This document shows positions 39,045 through 51,197 of a stretch of 64,000 nt of DNA, piece after piece (position 1 is the stretch's first letter; each line of letters begins with the position of its first letter). The position numbers and the translations under genes were made by a program. The notes beneath the pieces were generated by a model, which searched no databases, was not told where the DNA came from, and saw only the letters and a program-made list of their open reading frames with translations. The stretch is from Psychromonas sp. CD1 (GTDB taxonomy: Bacteria; Pseudomonadota; Gammaproteobacteria; Enterobacterales; Psychromonadaceae), in contig NZ_NDFH01000003.1 in the NCBI RefSeq assembly GCF_002239585.1, positions 186,001-250,000 on the forward strand. Reading direction: 5' to 3'.

Positions 39045-40883
39045 ATGCGTTTATTTGATGCAAGTGATTTTTTAAAGACATTAACCTCGGCGCCAGGTGT
39101 GTATCGTATGTTTGATGCTTTGGATGTGGTTATTTATGTGGGTAAAGCAAAAAATTTAAAGAAACGCTTAAATCATTATTTTAGTTTAACGCAAAAACAC
39201 CCCAAGACATTAGCATTAGTGACACATATTGCGCATATTGAGGTGACGGTTACTCATACAGAAACCGAAGCATTGATTTTAGAGCATAACTTTATAAAGC
39301 AATATAAACCGAAATATAATATATTGTTACGAGACGATAAATCCTACCCTTACCTTTTTTTAAGTGCGCATAAACACCCACAATTAAGTTTAGTACGGCA
39401 TAAGAATAAAAAACGTAAAGGTACTTATTTTGGGCCATATCCCAGTGGAAGTGCGGTGCGCAGTTCATTAAATTTAATGCAAAAATTATTTCCTATTCGC
39501 CAATGCTCAGATAGTTATTATGCAAATCGTTCTCGCCCTTGTTTACAATACCAGTTGAAGCGTTGCTTAGCGCCTTGTGTAAAAACTAATGTGCAAGAGG
39601 AGTATGCGCATCAAGTGACATTAGCGAGTGATTTTTTACAAGGTAAGAGTCAACAGGTCATTGAGAAGTTAATTGTTGAGATGCAATCGGCAAGTCTGCA
39701 GTTAGCATTTGAAAAAGCAGCATTGAGGCGAGATCAGATCCAATCTTTAAAAAAAGTGCAAGAACAACAATGGGTCAGTGGTGACATTGAGCAAATTGAT
39801 GTATTAGGTCTTGCTTATGAGCAAGGTGTTGCAAGTTTTCATTTGCTTTTTATTCGGCAAGGACGCATCTTAGGTAGTCGCAATTATTTTCCGAAAGTGC
39901 CTGAGCATTCATCAAAAGATGAACTGTTACGCGCATTTTTAAGCCAGTTTTATTTGTCAGCTCAAAATGGGCGTGCTATCCCTAAGGAAATATTAATCAG
40001 TGATGATTTTGCTGAGCGCCATTCTTTTATGGCGTTGCTCAGTGAGTATTGTGCATATAAAGTACATCTAAAAACAGATGTGCGAGGGCAACGTGCCAAA
40101 TTTTTAGCCTTGGCTAAAACGAATGCGAAAAGTGCATTAAGCAGTTATTTAAGTAAAAAAAGTAGTTTGAGTAAACGTTATCTTTTACTTGAAAAGCTTT
40201 TGTGTTTAAAAGCGCCAATACAGCGCATGGAATGTTATGATATTTCCCATATGATGGGTGAAAAAACAGTGGCATCTTGTGTTGTCTTTGATGTTAATGG
40301 CGCGAAAAAATCAGCCTATAGGCACTTTAATATTCAGGGCATCACTCCTGGCGACGATTATGCGGCGATGGCACAAGTATTATCCCGACGCTTTAGAGAG
40401 AAGCAACCTCTTGAAAATATTCCGGATGTTGTTTTTCTTGATGGAGGGTTAGGGCAGCTAACTCAAGCAGAGCAAGTTCTAAATAACTTAAAAGAGAACC
40501 TTGCTTTGAAATGGCCCTTGTTAGTGGGAATAGCCAAAGGGGTCGCACGTAAGGCTGGAGAAGAGACTCTTATTCTAGCGGACACCCATCAGATTTTAGA
40601 TGTTGATAGCGATTCACCTGCTTTACATCTTATTCAGCAGATACGTGATGAATCACATCGTTTTGCTATTTTGGGGCATCGCGGTCAACGTGATAAAAAA
40701 CGTAGAACCAGTACGTTGGAGAACATTTTGGGTGTTGGTGTGAAAAAACGTCAGCAATTACTCAACCATTTCGGCGGTCTGCAGGGGATTAAAGTCGCAA
40801 CGGTTGATGAACTTTCTAAAATATCGGGTATTAGTGTGTGCTTGGCAAATCGGATATATGAACAATTACATGGACATAATTAA
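39045..40883 (+). CDS. uvrC: excinuclease ABC subunit C
   Basis: UvrC makes both incisions in nucleotide excision repair. It has 612 residues. The N-terminal GIY-YIG nuclease is GVYRMFDALDVVIYVGKA (about 18-35), followed by a UvrB-binding helical region near 200, the RNase H-like half with ECYDISHMMGE and DGG, and terminal helix-hairpin-helix repeats (ILGVGVKKRQQLLNHFGG). It begins 9 bases after uvrY and is therefore probably cotranscribed. Confidence 0.97.
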   Translation: MRLFDASDFLKTLTSAPGVYRMFDALDVVIYVGKAKNLKKRLNHYFSLTQKHPKTLALVTHIAHIEVTVTHTETEALILEHNFIKQYKPKYNILLRDDKSYPYLFLSAHKHPQLSLVRHKNKKRKGTYFGPYPSGSAVRSSLNLMQKLFPIRQCSDSYYANRSRPCLQYQLKRCLAPCVKTNVQEEYAHQVTLASDFLQGKSQQVIEKLIVEMQSASLQLAFEKAALRRDQIQSLKKVQEQQWVSGDIEQIDVLGLAYEQGVASFHLLFIRQGRILGSRNYFPKVPEHSSKDELLRAFLSQFYLSAQNGRAIPKEILISDDFAERHSFMALLSEYCAYKVHLKTDVRGQRAKFLALAKTNAKSALSSYLSKKSSLSKRYLLLEKLLCLKAPIQRMECYDISHMMGEKTVASCVVFDVNGAKKSAYRHFNIQGITPGDDYAAMAQVLSRRFREKQPLENIPDVVFLDGGLGQLTQAEQVLNNLKENLALKWPLLVGIAKGVARKAGEETLILADTHQILDVDSDSPALHLIQQIRDESHRFAILGHRGQRDKKRRTSTLENILGVGVKKRQQLLNHFGGLQGIKVATVDELSKISGISVCLANRIYEQLHGHN

Positions 40884-41005
40884 ATAACTGTTTGCATTTT
40901 CAATGTATAAAATGCAAGAATAGTATCCTCTTTATAGGCACTGCCAATTTTCACTTTTCATTGCACTTTGGCATTAAAATCAGTATGTAAAATATAAGGC
41001 ACTTA

Positions 41006-41554
41006 ATGTTAAACATTCCTAATATATTAACCGGTTTTCGTCTCTTTTTAATTCCTGTTTTTGTTGTCTTATTTTATTTACCCATTGAATGGTCAGCCTT
41101 TGCCGCTGCATTTGTTTTTTGGTTGGCGGGAATTACGGATATATTAGATGGTTATTTAGCTCGTCGTTTAAATCAAACTACTCCTTTTGGTGCCTTTTTA
41201 GATCCCGTTGCGGATAAAATTATGGTAGCGGTCTCTTTAGTTATGATAGTTGATCACTATGCGGTTATTTGGATAACGCTTCCTGCGATGATTATGATTT
41301 GTAGAGAAATAATGATATCTGCATTGCGAGAATGGATGGCAGAGGTCGGTCAACGTGCAAGCATTGCGGTTTCATGGGTGGGAAAAATAAAGACAGCCAT
41401 GCAAATGACTGCTTTGTTTTTATTAATTTGGCAATATAACGTTGCGATGGAGTGGGTTGGGTTTACTTTCTTATACATAGCCACGGCATTAACATTATGG
41501 TCCATGGTTGCTTATTTAAAAGTAGCTTGGCCTGCATTAAATCAGTCTAGATAA
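41006..41554 (+). CDS. pgsA: CDP-diacylglycerol-glycerol-3-phosphate 3-phosphatidyltransferase
   Basis: PgsA makes phosphatidylglycerophosphate, the committed step to phosphatidylglycerol, in the inner membrane. It has 182 residues with four hydrophobic helices. The CDP-alcohol phosphotransferase motif DG-x2-AR-x8-G-x3-D-x3-D is complete (DGYLARRLNQ, then FGAFLDPVAD). It follows uvrC as in E. coli, after a 122-base spacer that holds one hairpin (40892-40919) without a T-run. Confidence 0.96.
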   Translation: MLNIPNILTGFRLFLIPVFVVLFYLPIEWSAFAAAFVFWLAGITDILDGYLARRLNQTTPFGAFLDPVADKIMVAVSLVMIVDHYAVIWITLPAMIMICREIMISALREWMAEVGQRASIAVSWVGKIKTAMQMTALFLLIWQYNVAMEWVGFTFLYIATALTLWSMVAYLKVAWPALNQSR

Positions 41555-43510
<1,956 letters not shown>

Positions 43511-43608
43511 CATAATTTTAAAGTGTTTGTTATTAATAGATAGAAGGGAGCTTATTCGTGTAGGTTTGTATCAATATTGTCTTGATTTAAACTATGTACG
43601 GAGGGGCA

Positions 43609-43641
43609 AGAAAGGCCATGTTAGTGCGTCAAATGACCTTT
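43609..43641 (-). terminator. possible terminator of arcA
   Basis: On the minus strand AAAGGTCAT and ATGGCCTTT can form a 9-bp stem with one G-U pair. The T-run is short, so support is modest. Confidence 0.35.
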
Positions 43642-43656
43642 TCTAGTGCTGAGACC

Positions 43657-44379
43657 TTATGCTTGTTCTAACTCGCCACAAAACCGGTAACCTTCACCGT
43701 GGATAGTGGAAATTATCTCTTTTCCATTAACAATACTTTCAAAGTGTTTGCGGATACGTCGAATGGTGACATCAACAGTTCTGTCGTGTGCTTTTAATTC
43801 TCGACCTGTCATTTTCATTAATAACTCTGCACGAGTTTGAATCTTTCCTGGGTTTTCGATAAAATGTAAAATTGCACGAAACTCGCTACGCGGTAATTTA
43901 AAGCTTTCACCAGTAGGGCTTAGTAATGAACGGCTGTCAATTTCGAGTGTCCAGCCATTAAACTTATAGCTTTCTACTTTTTGGCGAACTTTATCAAAAT
44001 AAATATTTTCTTGCATGGTACGGGTTAGTAAATTACGTGTGCGGATAGTAAGCTCTCGCGGATTAAACGGTTTTGTTATGTAATCATCCGCTCCAATTTC
44101 AAGGCCTAATATTTTATCAACTTCATTATCGCGTCCCGTTAAAAATATCAATGCTATATTTTTATTTTCGCGCAATTCTCTGGCTAGTAATAAGCCATTT
44201 TTTCCCGGAAGATTAATATCCATAATGATCAAGTCAATATTGTTTTCTTTAATGATTTGGTGCATTTCATCACCATCATTAGCTTCTAACACGTTATAAC
44301 CTTCTGCTTTAAAAACACTTTTTAAAGTGTTACGTGTCACTAATTCATCTTCAACTATAAGTATATTGGCCGTTGACAT
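43657..44379 (-). CDS. arcA: aerobic respiration control response regulator ArcA
   Basis: ArcA is the DNA-binding regulator of the ArcBA redox system, repressing respiratory genes under low oxygen. It has 240 residues with a receiver domain (EDE near 10-12, phospho-Asp in [10 protein letters not shown] near 54, K near 103) and an OmpR-type winged helix with [20 protein letters not shown]. It lies beside the thr locus, the same linkage as in E. coli and Vibrio. The ATG at 44379 follows a plain spacer. Confidence 0.96.
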   Translation of the reverse strand: MSTANILIVEDELVTRNTLKSVFKAEGYNVLEANDGDEMHQIIKENNIDLIIMDINLPGKNGLLLARELRENKNIALIFLTGRDNEVDKILGLEIGADDYITKPFNPRELTIRTRNLLTRTMQENIYFDKVRQKVESYKFNGWTLEIDSRSLLSPTGESFKLPRSEFRAILHFIENPGKIQTRAELLMKMTGRELKAHDRTVDVTIRRIRKHFESIVNGKEIISTIHGEGYRFCGELEQA

Positions 44380-44923
44380 GGGGAACTCCTGTATTTAATC
44401 CGTCTTGTGGATCTAAAAGTGGTCAAAGTATCGCGATTTAATGCGAATACTGTTTTAAAGAATCCTTTACTTGTGTAGATTTTATTTTGACTTTTAGAGT
44501 GGAATTAGGACAAATAAAGCTTAACACATAGTTCTTCTTCTTTATTGTGTTAGAACTATAAATACTTAACATTAAGATAACAACTAAATTGGTAGCAAAT
44601 GATTATAAATATAAACATAAATTTGATGTATATCAATGTAATAGTCTACATGTTTGTTATTTTTTTTATATCCTATGTTAAATCCTAATAAAAAAGAGAA
44701 AAACAATCTGTTATTCTTTTTTTTTCTGTAGAGGAGTAAATCGCGGGTTTGCATACAAATCAATAATGATATTATTTTGGCTTTAATTTGATTGCAGGTG
44801 TGTGCGTGATATTATACATAAGTACATACCGATTTATTTAATCTATGCGTGGTGCCATATCAATTGTAATGGCATCATTTTAAGCATATTGGGGTGCTTT
44901 TATCCTTATATGCAGGAGAAACA
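44380..44923. other. 544-base spacer between arcA and the thr scar, with a possible attenuator relic
   Basis: The spacer contains the divergent promoters of arcA and the former thr operon. A hairpin at 44851-44876 (GGTGCCAT/ATGGCATC, 10-base loop, one G-U pair) followed by ATTTT lies 40 bases before the thrA remnant, where the thr attenuator would stand. No leader peptide rich in threonine and isoleucine codons is recognisable. No other gene was seen. Confidence 0.4.
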
Positions 44924-45328
44924 ATGCGAGTATTAAAATTTGGCGGAACATCATTAGCAGATGCAAAATGTTTTGAAAAAGTAGCTGATATTGTTATTAC
45001 ATAGCAAAAAAAGCAACCACAGGTGTAACTAATCATGTGTTTTCTCTCGTGGATAAAATGAGTCAAGGTGCCTCCGCTCAGCATAGCTTCTTTGATGTTC
45101 ATAGGTTTTTTCTTTGTTACTTAAAGAGTTAAAACCAAAAAAACTAATTTTGATGAGCTAGCTGTGAAAAAATATTTACACTCGAGTTACAGTTGTACTT
45201 GGACGTAATGGCTCCGATTATTCTGCTGTGGTTTTAGCTGTTTGTTTAAAAGCACAAGGTTGTGAAATTTGGACTATGTAGATGGTATTTATAATTGCGA
45301 CCCTCATGCGGTAGAAGACGCAAATATT
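44924..45328 (+). pseudogene. thrA: thrA fragments (aspartokinase I/homoserine dehydrogenase I)
   Basis: The original start is readable: MRVLKFGGTSLADAKCF and KVADIVIT, then a stop codon. After a degenerate stretch, another frame carries [19 protein letters not shown] and GCEIWT (aspartokinase active-site region), and after a further shift DGIYNCDPHAVEDANIL. All match ThrA of about 820 residues in order. The rest of the kinase domain, the regulatory ACT region and the whole homoserine dehydrogenase domain are missing. The fragment joins thrC sequence directly at about 45326-45335. The gene is dead. Confidence 0.92.
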
Positions 45329-46132
45329 TTAACCGCCATATCAGGAGATATGGCGGTTGCACATGAATTTTTTGGAATGGAAAATATTAATGTCGTGATA
45401 TTGTACCCAAAGGGTAAAATCAGCCCTTTACAAGAAAAATTATTTGGGGGGATATTACGACGCTAGCAATCGACGGCTCTTTGGATGATTGTCAGTCTAT
45501 TGTAAAGCAAGCGTTTGATGATAAAGTGTTACGTAATGCAATCGGATTAAATTCTGCAAATTCAATTAATATTAATCGATTATTAGCACAAATATGTTAT
45601 TACTTTGAAGCGGTTGCACAATTAAACATATGTCAGAGAGAAAACTTGGTGATCTCTGTGCCGTGCGGTAATTTTGGTAACTTAACGGCAGGCTTACTTG
45701 CCAATGCACTAGGTTTGCCCATTAAGCCTTTTATAGTGGCAACGAATGCGAACGATACGGTACCTCGCTATTTAAAGACTAAATATTGGACACCGAAACA
45801 AACAAATAGCAACGTATCTAATTCTATGGATGTTAGCATTCCAAATAACTGGTTGTGTATTGAATACTTATTTAAAGTATAAGGATGGTCTCTTAACCGT
45901 TTAGGTTGTGGTGTTACAACGACGCAAGAGGCACTGCGCGAGTTATATCTATTAGGCTACTTATGCGAGCACTCATGGTGCGATTGCCTATGCCGAATTA
46001 ATAAAACAGTTGCAACCTGGAGAGACAGGTTTATTCTTATGCACGGCGCATCCTGCAAAATTTAAAGAAAGTGTTGAAAATATTTTAGGAAATGAAAAAA
46101 TAGAATTTAAAAATGTGTCATTTTATTTTTAA
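45326..46132 (+). pseudogene. thrC: thrC fragments (threonine synthase) with frameshifts
   Basis: Threonine synthase sequence starts inside the gene at ILTAISGD and continues with VVILYPKGKISPLQEKLFGG. A frameshift near 45455 leads into the largest piece, 45481-45882, with LNSANSININRLLAQICYYF, SVPCGNFGNLTAGLLAN and NDTVPRYL. More shifted pieces follow to 46132 (AHPAKFKESVENILGN). About the first 110 residues, including the PLP-lysine region FKDFG, and the C-terminal end are missing. thrB is absent altogether. No functional product is expected. Confidence 0.92.
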
Positions 46133-46163
46133 GGCAAGTAAAAAAGATAAAGAGGAAACAAAG

Positions 46164-46814
46164 ATGAATTGGGATAATTTTATTCGTCAACAAAAGAGTT
46201 TAGTTTATTATCAAGATTTACAAGTGTTTTTAGATAAGCAAGAAGCACTTGGTAAATGTATATTACCACTTAAAAGTTTACGTTTTAATGCGTTGACCTT
46301 AACTCCGTTGCATAAAACTCGAGTCGTTATTTTAGGACAAGATCCTTATCATGGCGCAGGGCAAGCTCATGGGTTAAGTTTCTCGGTACCAGAGGGAATT
46401 AAAGTTCCTCCATCGTTACGTAATATCTATACAGAGCTAAAAGCAAGTATTAGTGATTTTAAAATTCCGTTATCAGGTGATCTTACGCATTGGGCAAAGC
46501 AAGGTGTGTTATTACTCAATGCGGTATTAAGTGTTGAAAAAACTAAAGCAGGTAGCCATGCAAAAAAAGGTTGGGAAGTTTTTACAGATAATATTATTCG
46601 TGAAATAAACGATTCACAGCAGGGGGTTATTTTTCTGTTATGGGGTAAGTACGCATATAAAAAAATCTCATTAATAGATGCTCAAAAGCATCATATTTTA
46701 ACTTCATCCCATCCCTCTCCATTATCTGCTTATCGGGGTTTTTTAGGTTGCGCACATTTTAAAAAAGTGAATGAAATATTAAGTGCACAAGATCAATCGA
46801 TAATTCATTGGTAA
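46164..46814 (+). CDS. ung: uracil-DNA glycosylase
   Basis: Ung removes uracil from DNA. ATG 46164 (MNWDNFIRQQ) gives 216 residues, with an AGAGGA site before it; an in-frame start at 46113 would include the thrC relic. The active-site water-activating motif GQDPYHGAGQAHGLSFS and the leucine loop HPSPLSAYRGF are intact, as is LLWGKYA. It converges on ruvX. Confidence 0.97.
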   Translation: MNWDNFIRQQKSLVYYQDLQVFLDKQEALGKCILPLKSLRFNALTLTPLHKTRVVILGQDPYHGAGQAHGLSFSVPEGIKVPPSLRNIYTELKASISDFKIPLSGDLTHWAKQGVLLLNAVLSVEKTKAGSHAKKGWEVFTDNIIREINDSQQGVIFLLWGKYAYKKISLIDAQKHHILTSSHPSPLSAYRGFLGCAHFKKVNEILSAQDQSIIHW

Positions 46815-46839
46815 GCTCTCTATATTATTGAAGAGAGCT
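46814..46839. terminator. hairpin between ung and ruvX
   Basis: A perfect 8-bp stem AGCTCTCT/AGAGAGCT with a 10-base loop lies between converging genes. No clear T-run follows on either strand, so termination is uncertain. Confidence 0.35.
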
Positions 46840-46849
46840 ATCTGAGGTG

Positions 46850-47290
46850 TCAGAGATGTTTATAGAGACTCATCCAGCTCTCTAGTATTAAGGCTGCGGA
46901 GACACTGTCTACTTTTCCTTTATCTAAGGCTTTATATCCACCAGATTCGAAAATAAATTCTTTGGCACTCGCGGTGGTTAAACGTTCGTCTTGTAAAGCA
47001 ATTTGAATGCCAAAGCGACCCTGCAGACGATTGGCAAATTTTTTGGCGCGTTGTGTAATACTTTGCTCTGTGCCATCCATGTTTAAAGGTAGGCCGATGA
47101 TCAACATATCGGGTTGCCATTCCTTAATTAGCCGGCCTAAGTTTTCCCAATTAGGAATACCATTCTGGGCTTTGATAGCCAGTAGAGGTTGTGCGGTCAT
47201 TGTTATCATTTGTCCCGTTGCAATGCCAATACTTTTACTTCCAAAATCAAAGCCTAAGAGTCTTTGCGGTGTTTTGTTTTTTTCTGTCAT
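46850..47290 (-). CDS. ruvX: Holliday junction resolvase-like protein RuvX (YqgF)
   Basis: YqgF is an RNase H-fold nuclease implicated in 16S rRNA 5' processing and possibly recombination. It has 146 residues with [14 protein letters not shown] at the N-terminus and [20 protein letters not shown] and the late [13 protein letters not shown]. These supply the expected acidic catalytic residues. Its start overlaps the yqgE stop by four bases. Confidence 0.94.
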   Translation of the reverse strand: MTEKNKTPQRLLGFDFGSKSIGIATGQMITMTAQPLLAIKAQNGIPNWENLGRLIKEWQPDMLIIGLPLNMDGTEQSITQRAKKFANRLQGRFGIQIALQDERLTTASAKEFIFESGGYKALDKGKVDSVSAALILESWMSLYKHL

Positions 47291-47910
47291 GCGTGTCCTG
47301 TCGTTAGGCTTAATTGCTCTGGTGTTATCCCTAAGCGGCGCAAGGATTCAGTCCAGCGTTGTTTTACGGGTATATTAAATATTATTTCACTTTCACTTTT
47401 CATCGTAAGCCAGTGATTATCTTGCATCTCTTGTTCTAATTGCCCTGGGCTCCAACTGGAATATCCGAGTGTGACTATGTATTTTTCAGGTGCAAGGTTG
47501 GTGCCTAAAAGGGACAAAACCGCATTGGAATTAGACATCAGTAATTCATTATTTAATTTTGTACTTTGTGAGTTATCTTCGATAGGGCTATGTAATACAA
47601 AGCCTCTTTCGAGTTCAAGAGGGCCACCTAAATATACTGAGTCCGTTAAAGGTGGCATAGGTTGATGATCAATGCTTTCAATGTTTTTTAGTAAGTCTTG
47701 TATGGTTAATTTTACCTGGAAGTTAATAATGAAGCCCATCGCGCCATGCTCATCGTGTTCACAAAGGTACACGACAGAGTGCTTAAAATAAGGATCTGTT
47801 AATGAGGGCATTGCAATTAAAAAATGATCTTTAAGTGTATTTAAAATCGTTGTTTGAGCACTGCTAACATGCAAATCCATATCGTTGTTGTGAGTATTCT
47901 TTTTTTTCAT
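47287..47910 (-). CDS. yqgE: YqgE/AlgH family protein
   Basis: This UPF0301 protein has no settled biochemical function. The conserved core begins [20 protein letters not shown] and includes GAMGFIIN, the [15 protein letters not shown] stretch and the [13 protein letters not shown] loop. The start may be 47910 (207 residues, GGGG-type site upstream) or the ATG at 47880. It is coupled to ruvX and follows gshB and rsmE on the same strand, the standard rsmE-gshB-yqgE-ruvX order. Confidence 0.93.
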   Translation of the reverse strand: MKKKNTHNNDMDLHVSSAQTTILNTLKDHFLIAMPSLTDPYFKHSVVYLCEHDEHGAMGFIINFQVKLTIQDLLKNIESIDHQPMPPLTDSVYLGGPLELERGFVLHSPIEDNSQSTKLNNELLMSNSNAVLSLLGTNLAPEKYIVTLGYSSWSPGQLEQEMQDNHWLTMKSESEIIFNIPVKQRWTESLRRLGITPEQLSLTTGHA

Positions 47911-47985
47911 ATAAGCCCCTTATTAGGTGCAACATGACAATGAGTCTTTTGTGCGTCAATGCTAAGTCTGGCAAAAAACATGAAT

Positions 47986-48933
47986 TTATCGCACACGTTT
48001 TTCAATAGCATCCATTAATTTACCCGCAATATTTGTACCATAAGCATTATCTATCTCTTGGATACAAGTAGGGCTCGTGACATTTATTTCGGTTATTTTA
48101 TCGCCAATGACATCTAACCCAACAAAAAGAAGTCCTTTCTCTTTAAGTTTAGGCGCAATAGATCGAGCAATATGCCAGTCAGATTCAGATAACGGTTGTG
48201 CAACACCGCGTCCGCCAGCCGCTAAGTTTCCACGTGTTTCACCTTTCGCAGGAATACGTGCAAGTGCATAAGGCATAGGTTCACCATCAACAATTAAAAT
48301 ACGTTTATCACCTTGGGTTATGGCAGGAATAAAAGCTTGTGCCATACAATAACGACTCTCATGTTCAGTAAGTGTTTCAATAATCACGCCTAAATTTACA
48401 TCTTTTTCTTGAATACGGAAAATAGATGCACCTCCCATACCATCAAGCGGTTTCAATATTATATCATGATGTTTTTGGTGAAATTCTCGGATTTTTGTGG
48501 CGTTGCGTGTGACTAATGTGTCAGGTGTGAATTCACTAAACCAAGCTGTAAATAATTTTTCATTAGCATCACGTAAACTTTGAGGCTTATTTACAATGAG
48601 GCAACCTTCTTGTTCTGCTCTTTCAAGTAAGTAAGTTGCATAGATATATTCGGTATCAAACGGGGGATCTTTACGCATTAATAGGGCATCTAAATCTGCA
48701 AGAGGATGATCTATAGGAGCCTCTAATTGATAAAAATCATTATCTTTACGTTGTACTGTTAGTTTTTTACTTTGTACAAAACAGCGTCCATTTTCTAAAT
48801 AAAGATCTTTCATCGTGATATAGTAAAGTTCCCAGCCACGTGATTGAGCTTCTAAAAGCATGGCGAAACTTGAATCTTTATGAATGTTTATATTCTCGAT
48901 GGGATCCATCAAAATACCAATTTTAATGTTCAT
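47986..48933 (-). CDS. gshB: glutathione synthetase
   Basis: GshB joins gamma-glutamylcysteine and glycine to form glutathione in the cytoplasm. It has 315 residues with an ATP-grasp fold: ILKPLDGMGGASIFR, GDKRILIVDGEPMPYALARIP and GGRGVAQPL, then INVTSPTCIQEID near the end. It lies 22 bases after rsmE. Confidence 0.96.
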   Translation of the reverse strand: MNIKIGILMDPIENINIHKDSSFAMLLEAQSRGWELYYITMKDLYLENGRCFVQSKKLTVQRKDNDFYQLEAPIDHPLADLDALLMRKDPPFDTEYIYATYLLERAEQEGCLIVNKPQSLRDANEKLFTAWFSEFTPDTLVTRNATKIREFHQKHHDIILKPLDGMGGASIFRIQEKDVNLGVIIETLTEHESRYCMAQAFIPAITQGDKRILIVDGEPMPYALARIPAKGETRGNLAAGGRGVAQPLSESDWHIARSIAPKLKEKGLLFVGLDVIGDKITEINVTSPTCIQEIDNAYGTNIAGKLMDAIEKRVR

Positions 48934-48955
48934 GTTGTTTCCTATTATGTCAAAT

Positions 48956-49684
48956 TCAGGCTAAATCGCCAAAACGAAATTGTAACGTGCTAATGGCACT
49001 CAGTGTAGCGGTTTCGGTGCGCAATATACGAGGACCTAATAAAATTTCGGTAAAATCAAGGTTTTTTGTTACAGTGATTTCTGTGTCACTTAAACCCCCT
49101 TCTGGGCCAATAAGTAGTCGAACATTATTAATGTTATCGGGTAATGTTTTAATACTTAACTTGGCTTTTGGGTGCAAAGTGAGTGCTACTGCATTGGATT
49201 TTTCTGCGCACCAATCTTGCATCTGTTGAGGACGATGGATAATCGGAATAATATTACGTCCTGATTGTTCGCAAGCTGCTATGGCTATTTTTTGCCATTG
49301 TAGATGTTTTTTACACATGCGTTCTACATTTACTTTAACACCACATCGCTCGCTAAGGAGAGGTGTTATTTCATTAACGCCAAGCTCAACAGACTTTTGA
49401 ATAATAAACTCCATTCTGTCACCTCGCGATATCACTTGTCCTAAATGTAAGTGCAGAGGACTTTCATTTTCTGTTTTTGTAAAGGTATTAATTTTAACTG
49501 TACAGGAACGTTTTTGAACATCGATTAATGTTGCTGTAAATTGCCCCCCCTTACCGTTAAAAAGGATAATATTAAGACCGGCTTTAAGACGTAAAACACG
49601 TATATGTTGGGTAGCATCATCTGCAAGTTCATACTCTTTATCGAGACAAAAGTGTTGTGGATCATAAAATCGAGGATAGCGCAT
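48956..49684 (-). CDS. rsmE: 16S rRNA m3U1498 methyltransferase RsmE
   Basis: RsmE methylates U1498 of 16S rRNA. It has 242 residues: an N-terminal PUA-like domain starting MRYPRFYDPQHF and a SPOUT methyltransferase domain. The knot region contains LLIGPEGGLSDTEI and LGPRILRTETATL. It heads the rsmE-gshB-yqgE-ruvX run. Confidence 0.96.
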   Translation of the reverse strand: MRYPRFYDPQHFCLDKEYELADDATQHIRVLRLKAGLNIILFNGKGGQFTATLIDVQKRSCTVKINTFTKTENESPLHLHLGQVISRGDRMEFIIQKSVELGVNEITPLLSERCGVKVNVERMCKKHLQWQKIAIAACEQSGRNIIPIIHRPQQMQDWCAEKSNAVALTLHPKAKLSIKTLPDNINNVRLLIGPEGGLSDTEITVTKNLDFTEILLGPRILRTETATLSAISTLQFRFGDLA

Positions 49685-49922
49685 AATTGAATGTCTATTT
49701 ATTAGCTAAAAGGATTATTATAAATGATAATGTAAGATAATTTCCTTTTATTTAAAATATTTAACAATTAAGTGAATAATGGATAAACGAAATGCTCTGT
49801 GTGTATTTTTTAGATTAAAAGTATGTGTCTATAAAACCTAGAGGGTGTAAAACAACTGATTTTTTGAATATTACAGTCAGTAAATAAACTTTCACTGTGC
49901 GTTAAAATAGGGGGTTTAATTA

Positions 49923-50702
49923 ATGGGATTAAGTCATAAAAAACAAATAAAACTAACGCGAATTACTATTAAAGCGGGACAAATATTACTACAACATGGT
50001 GCTGAAAGTCAGTTGGTTGAACAAACGACACAACGTATTGGTATTGCATTAGGTGCGTCGAGTATTGAACTTTCAGTTAGTTTGGACGCGATCGTACTCA
50101 CCAGTATATTTGGGAGTGATTGTGTAACAACGACACGTCGTTGTTATGATCGGGGTATTAATATGCAGATGGTGTGCGATGTGCAACGAATTTGTGTCAT
50201 GTTAGAAAAAAAATTGTTAGATACAGATCAAGTAAGCGATCGCTTAAATCGTTTAGAGCCCTATTATTATAATCGATACTTAGTGGCATTAATGATAGGT
50301 TTGTCCTGTTCCAGTTTTAGCCATTTCTTTGGTGGTGATTGGCCCGTCTATATCACTTCTTTTTTTGCGTCTTGTAGTGCCATGATATTACGTCAAGAGT
50401 TGGCGGCCAGACAACATAATCCCTTTGTTATTTTTGCTTTATCTGCTTTTTTAGCTACATCGATTGCAAGTCTCGGAGTCATTTACGACTTTGGCGAAAA
50501 ACCACAAATTGCGATAGCGGCATCTGTTTTACTTTTAGTGCCTGGATTTCCATTTATTAATGCTATTTCAGATGTTCTTAAAGGGCATATTAGTACGGGT
50601 ATCGCCCGCTGGGTATTTGCGACACTATTAACAATCAGTGTGTCTTTTGGAATAATAACGTCACTTGCATTAATTAACGTATCATTAGGGTGGATTATTT
50701 AA
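49923..50702 (+). CDS. ThrE-type threonine/serine exporter, large half (DUF1212)
   Basis: The protein has 259 residues. The N-terminal ~115 residues are a soluble domain with LLQHGAESQLVEQTTQRIG, and the rest has four to five transmembrane helices including the VPGFPFINAISDVLKGH signature. It corresponds to the N-terminal half of Corynebacterium ThrE and E. coli YjjP. Its stop codon overlaps the start of the next gene, which supplies the other half. Threonine or serine export is the family-based assumption; other small solutes are possible. Confidence 0.85.
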   Translation: MGLSHKKQIKLTRITIKAGQILLQHGAESQLVEQTTQRIGIALGASSIELSVSLDAIVLTSIFGSDCVTTTRRCYDRGINMQMVCDVQRICVMLEKKLLDTDQVSDRLNRLEPYYYNRYLVALMIGLSCSSFSHFFGGDWPVYITSFFASCSAMILRQELAARQHNPFVIFALSAFLATSIASLGVIYDFGEKPQIAIAASVLLLVPGFPFINAISDVLKGHISTGIARWVFATLLTISVSFGIITSLALINVSLGWII

Positions 50703-51166
50703 TGCATTTATTTACTTTATTTTTAATTGATGCCTGGTTTGCATGGATACCAGCCGTGGGTTTTGCAATGGTATTTAATGTTCCTCGCAATATGCTAATT
50801 TATTGTGCTCTCGGTGGATCTTTCGCGCATAGCTTACGTTTTTTATTAATGACAATGGGTATCCCGATTGAGGGGGCTACATTTATCGCATCAGGTGCGA
50901 TGGGCTTTCTGGGCGTCTATTGGTCACGTAAGCACCTTGTTCCGCGCCCTGTGTTTACGGTTGCTGCCGTTATCCCCATGATACCGGGTAGTTTGGCCTT
51001 TTCGACTATTCTTGGTTTGATGGAGCTAAACTCATCCGGTTACAGTGTTAAGTTAATGGCTATTATTACTGAAAATGGACTAAGTACACTGTTTACATTA
51101 AGTGCTTTAAGCTTTGGTTTAGCACTACCTTCCATTTTGATTTACCGAGGCAGGCCAATAGTATAA
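50702..51166 (+). CDS. ThrE-type threonine/serine exporter, small half (DUF3815)
   Basis: ATG 50702 gives 154 residues with four to five helices and the VIPMIPGSLAFSTILG motif typical of the YjjB-type half. It shares one base with the stop of the preceding gene (TAATG), so the two subunits are probably made together. An in-frame GTG at 50690 is less likely. Function follows from the partner gene. Confidence 0.85.
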   Translation: MHLFTLFLIDAWFAWIPAVGFAMVFNVPRNMLIYCALGGSFAHSLRFLLMTMGIPIEGATFIASGAMGFLGVYWSRKHLVPRPVFTVAAVIPMIPGSLAFSTILGLMELNSSGYSVKLMAIITENGLSTLFTLSALSFGLALPSILIYRGRPIV

Positions 51167-51197
51167 ACTGCGCTTCATTAATAGTGAGGATACCAAT

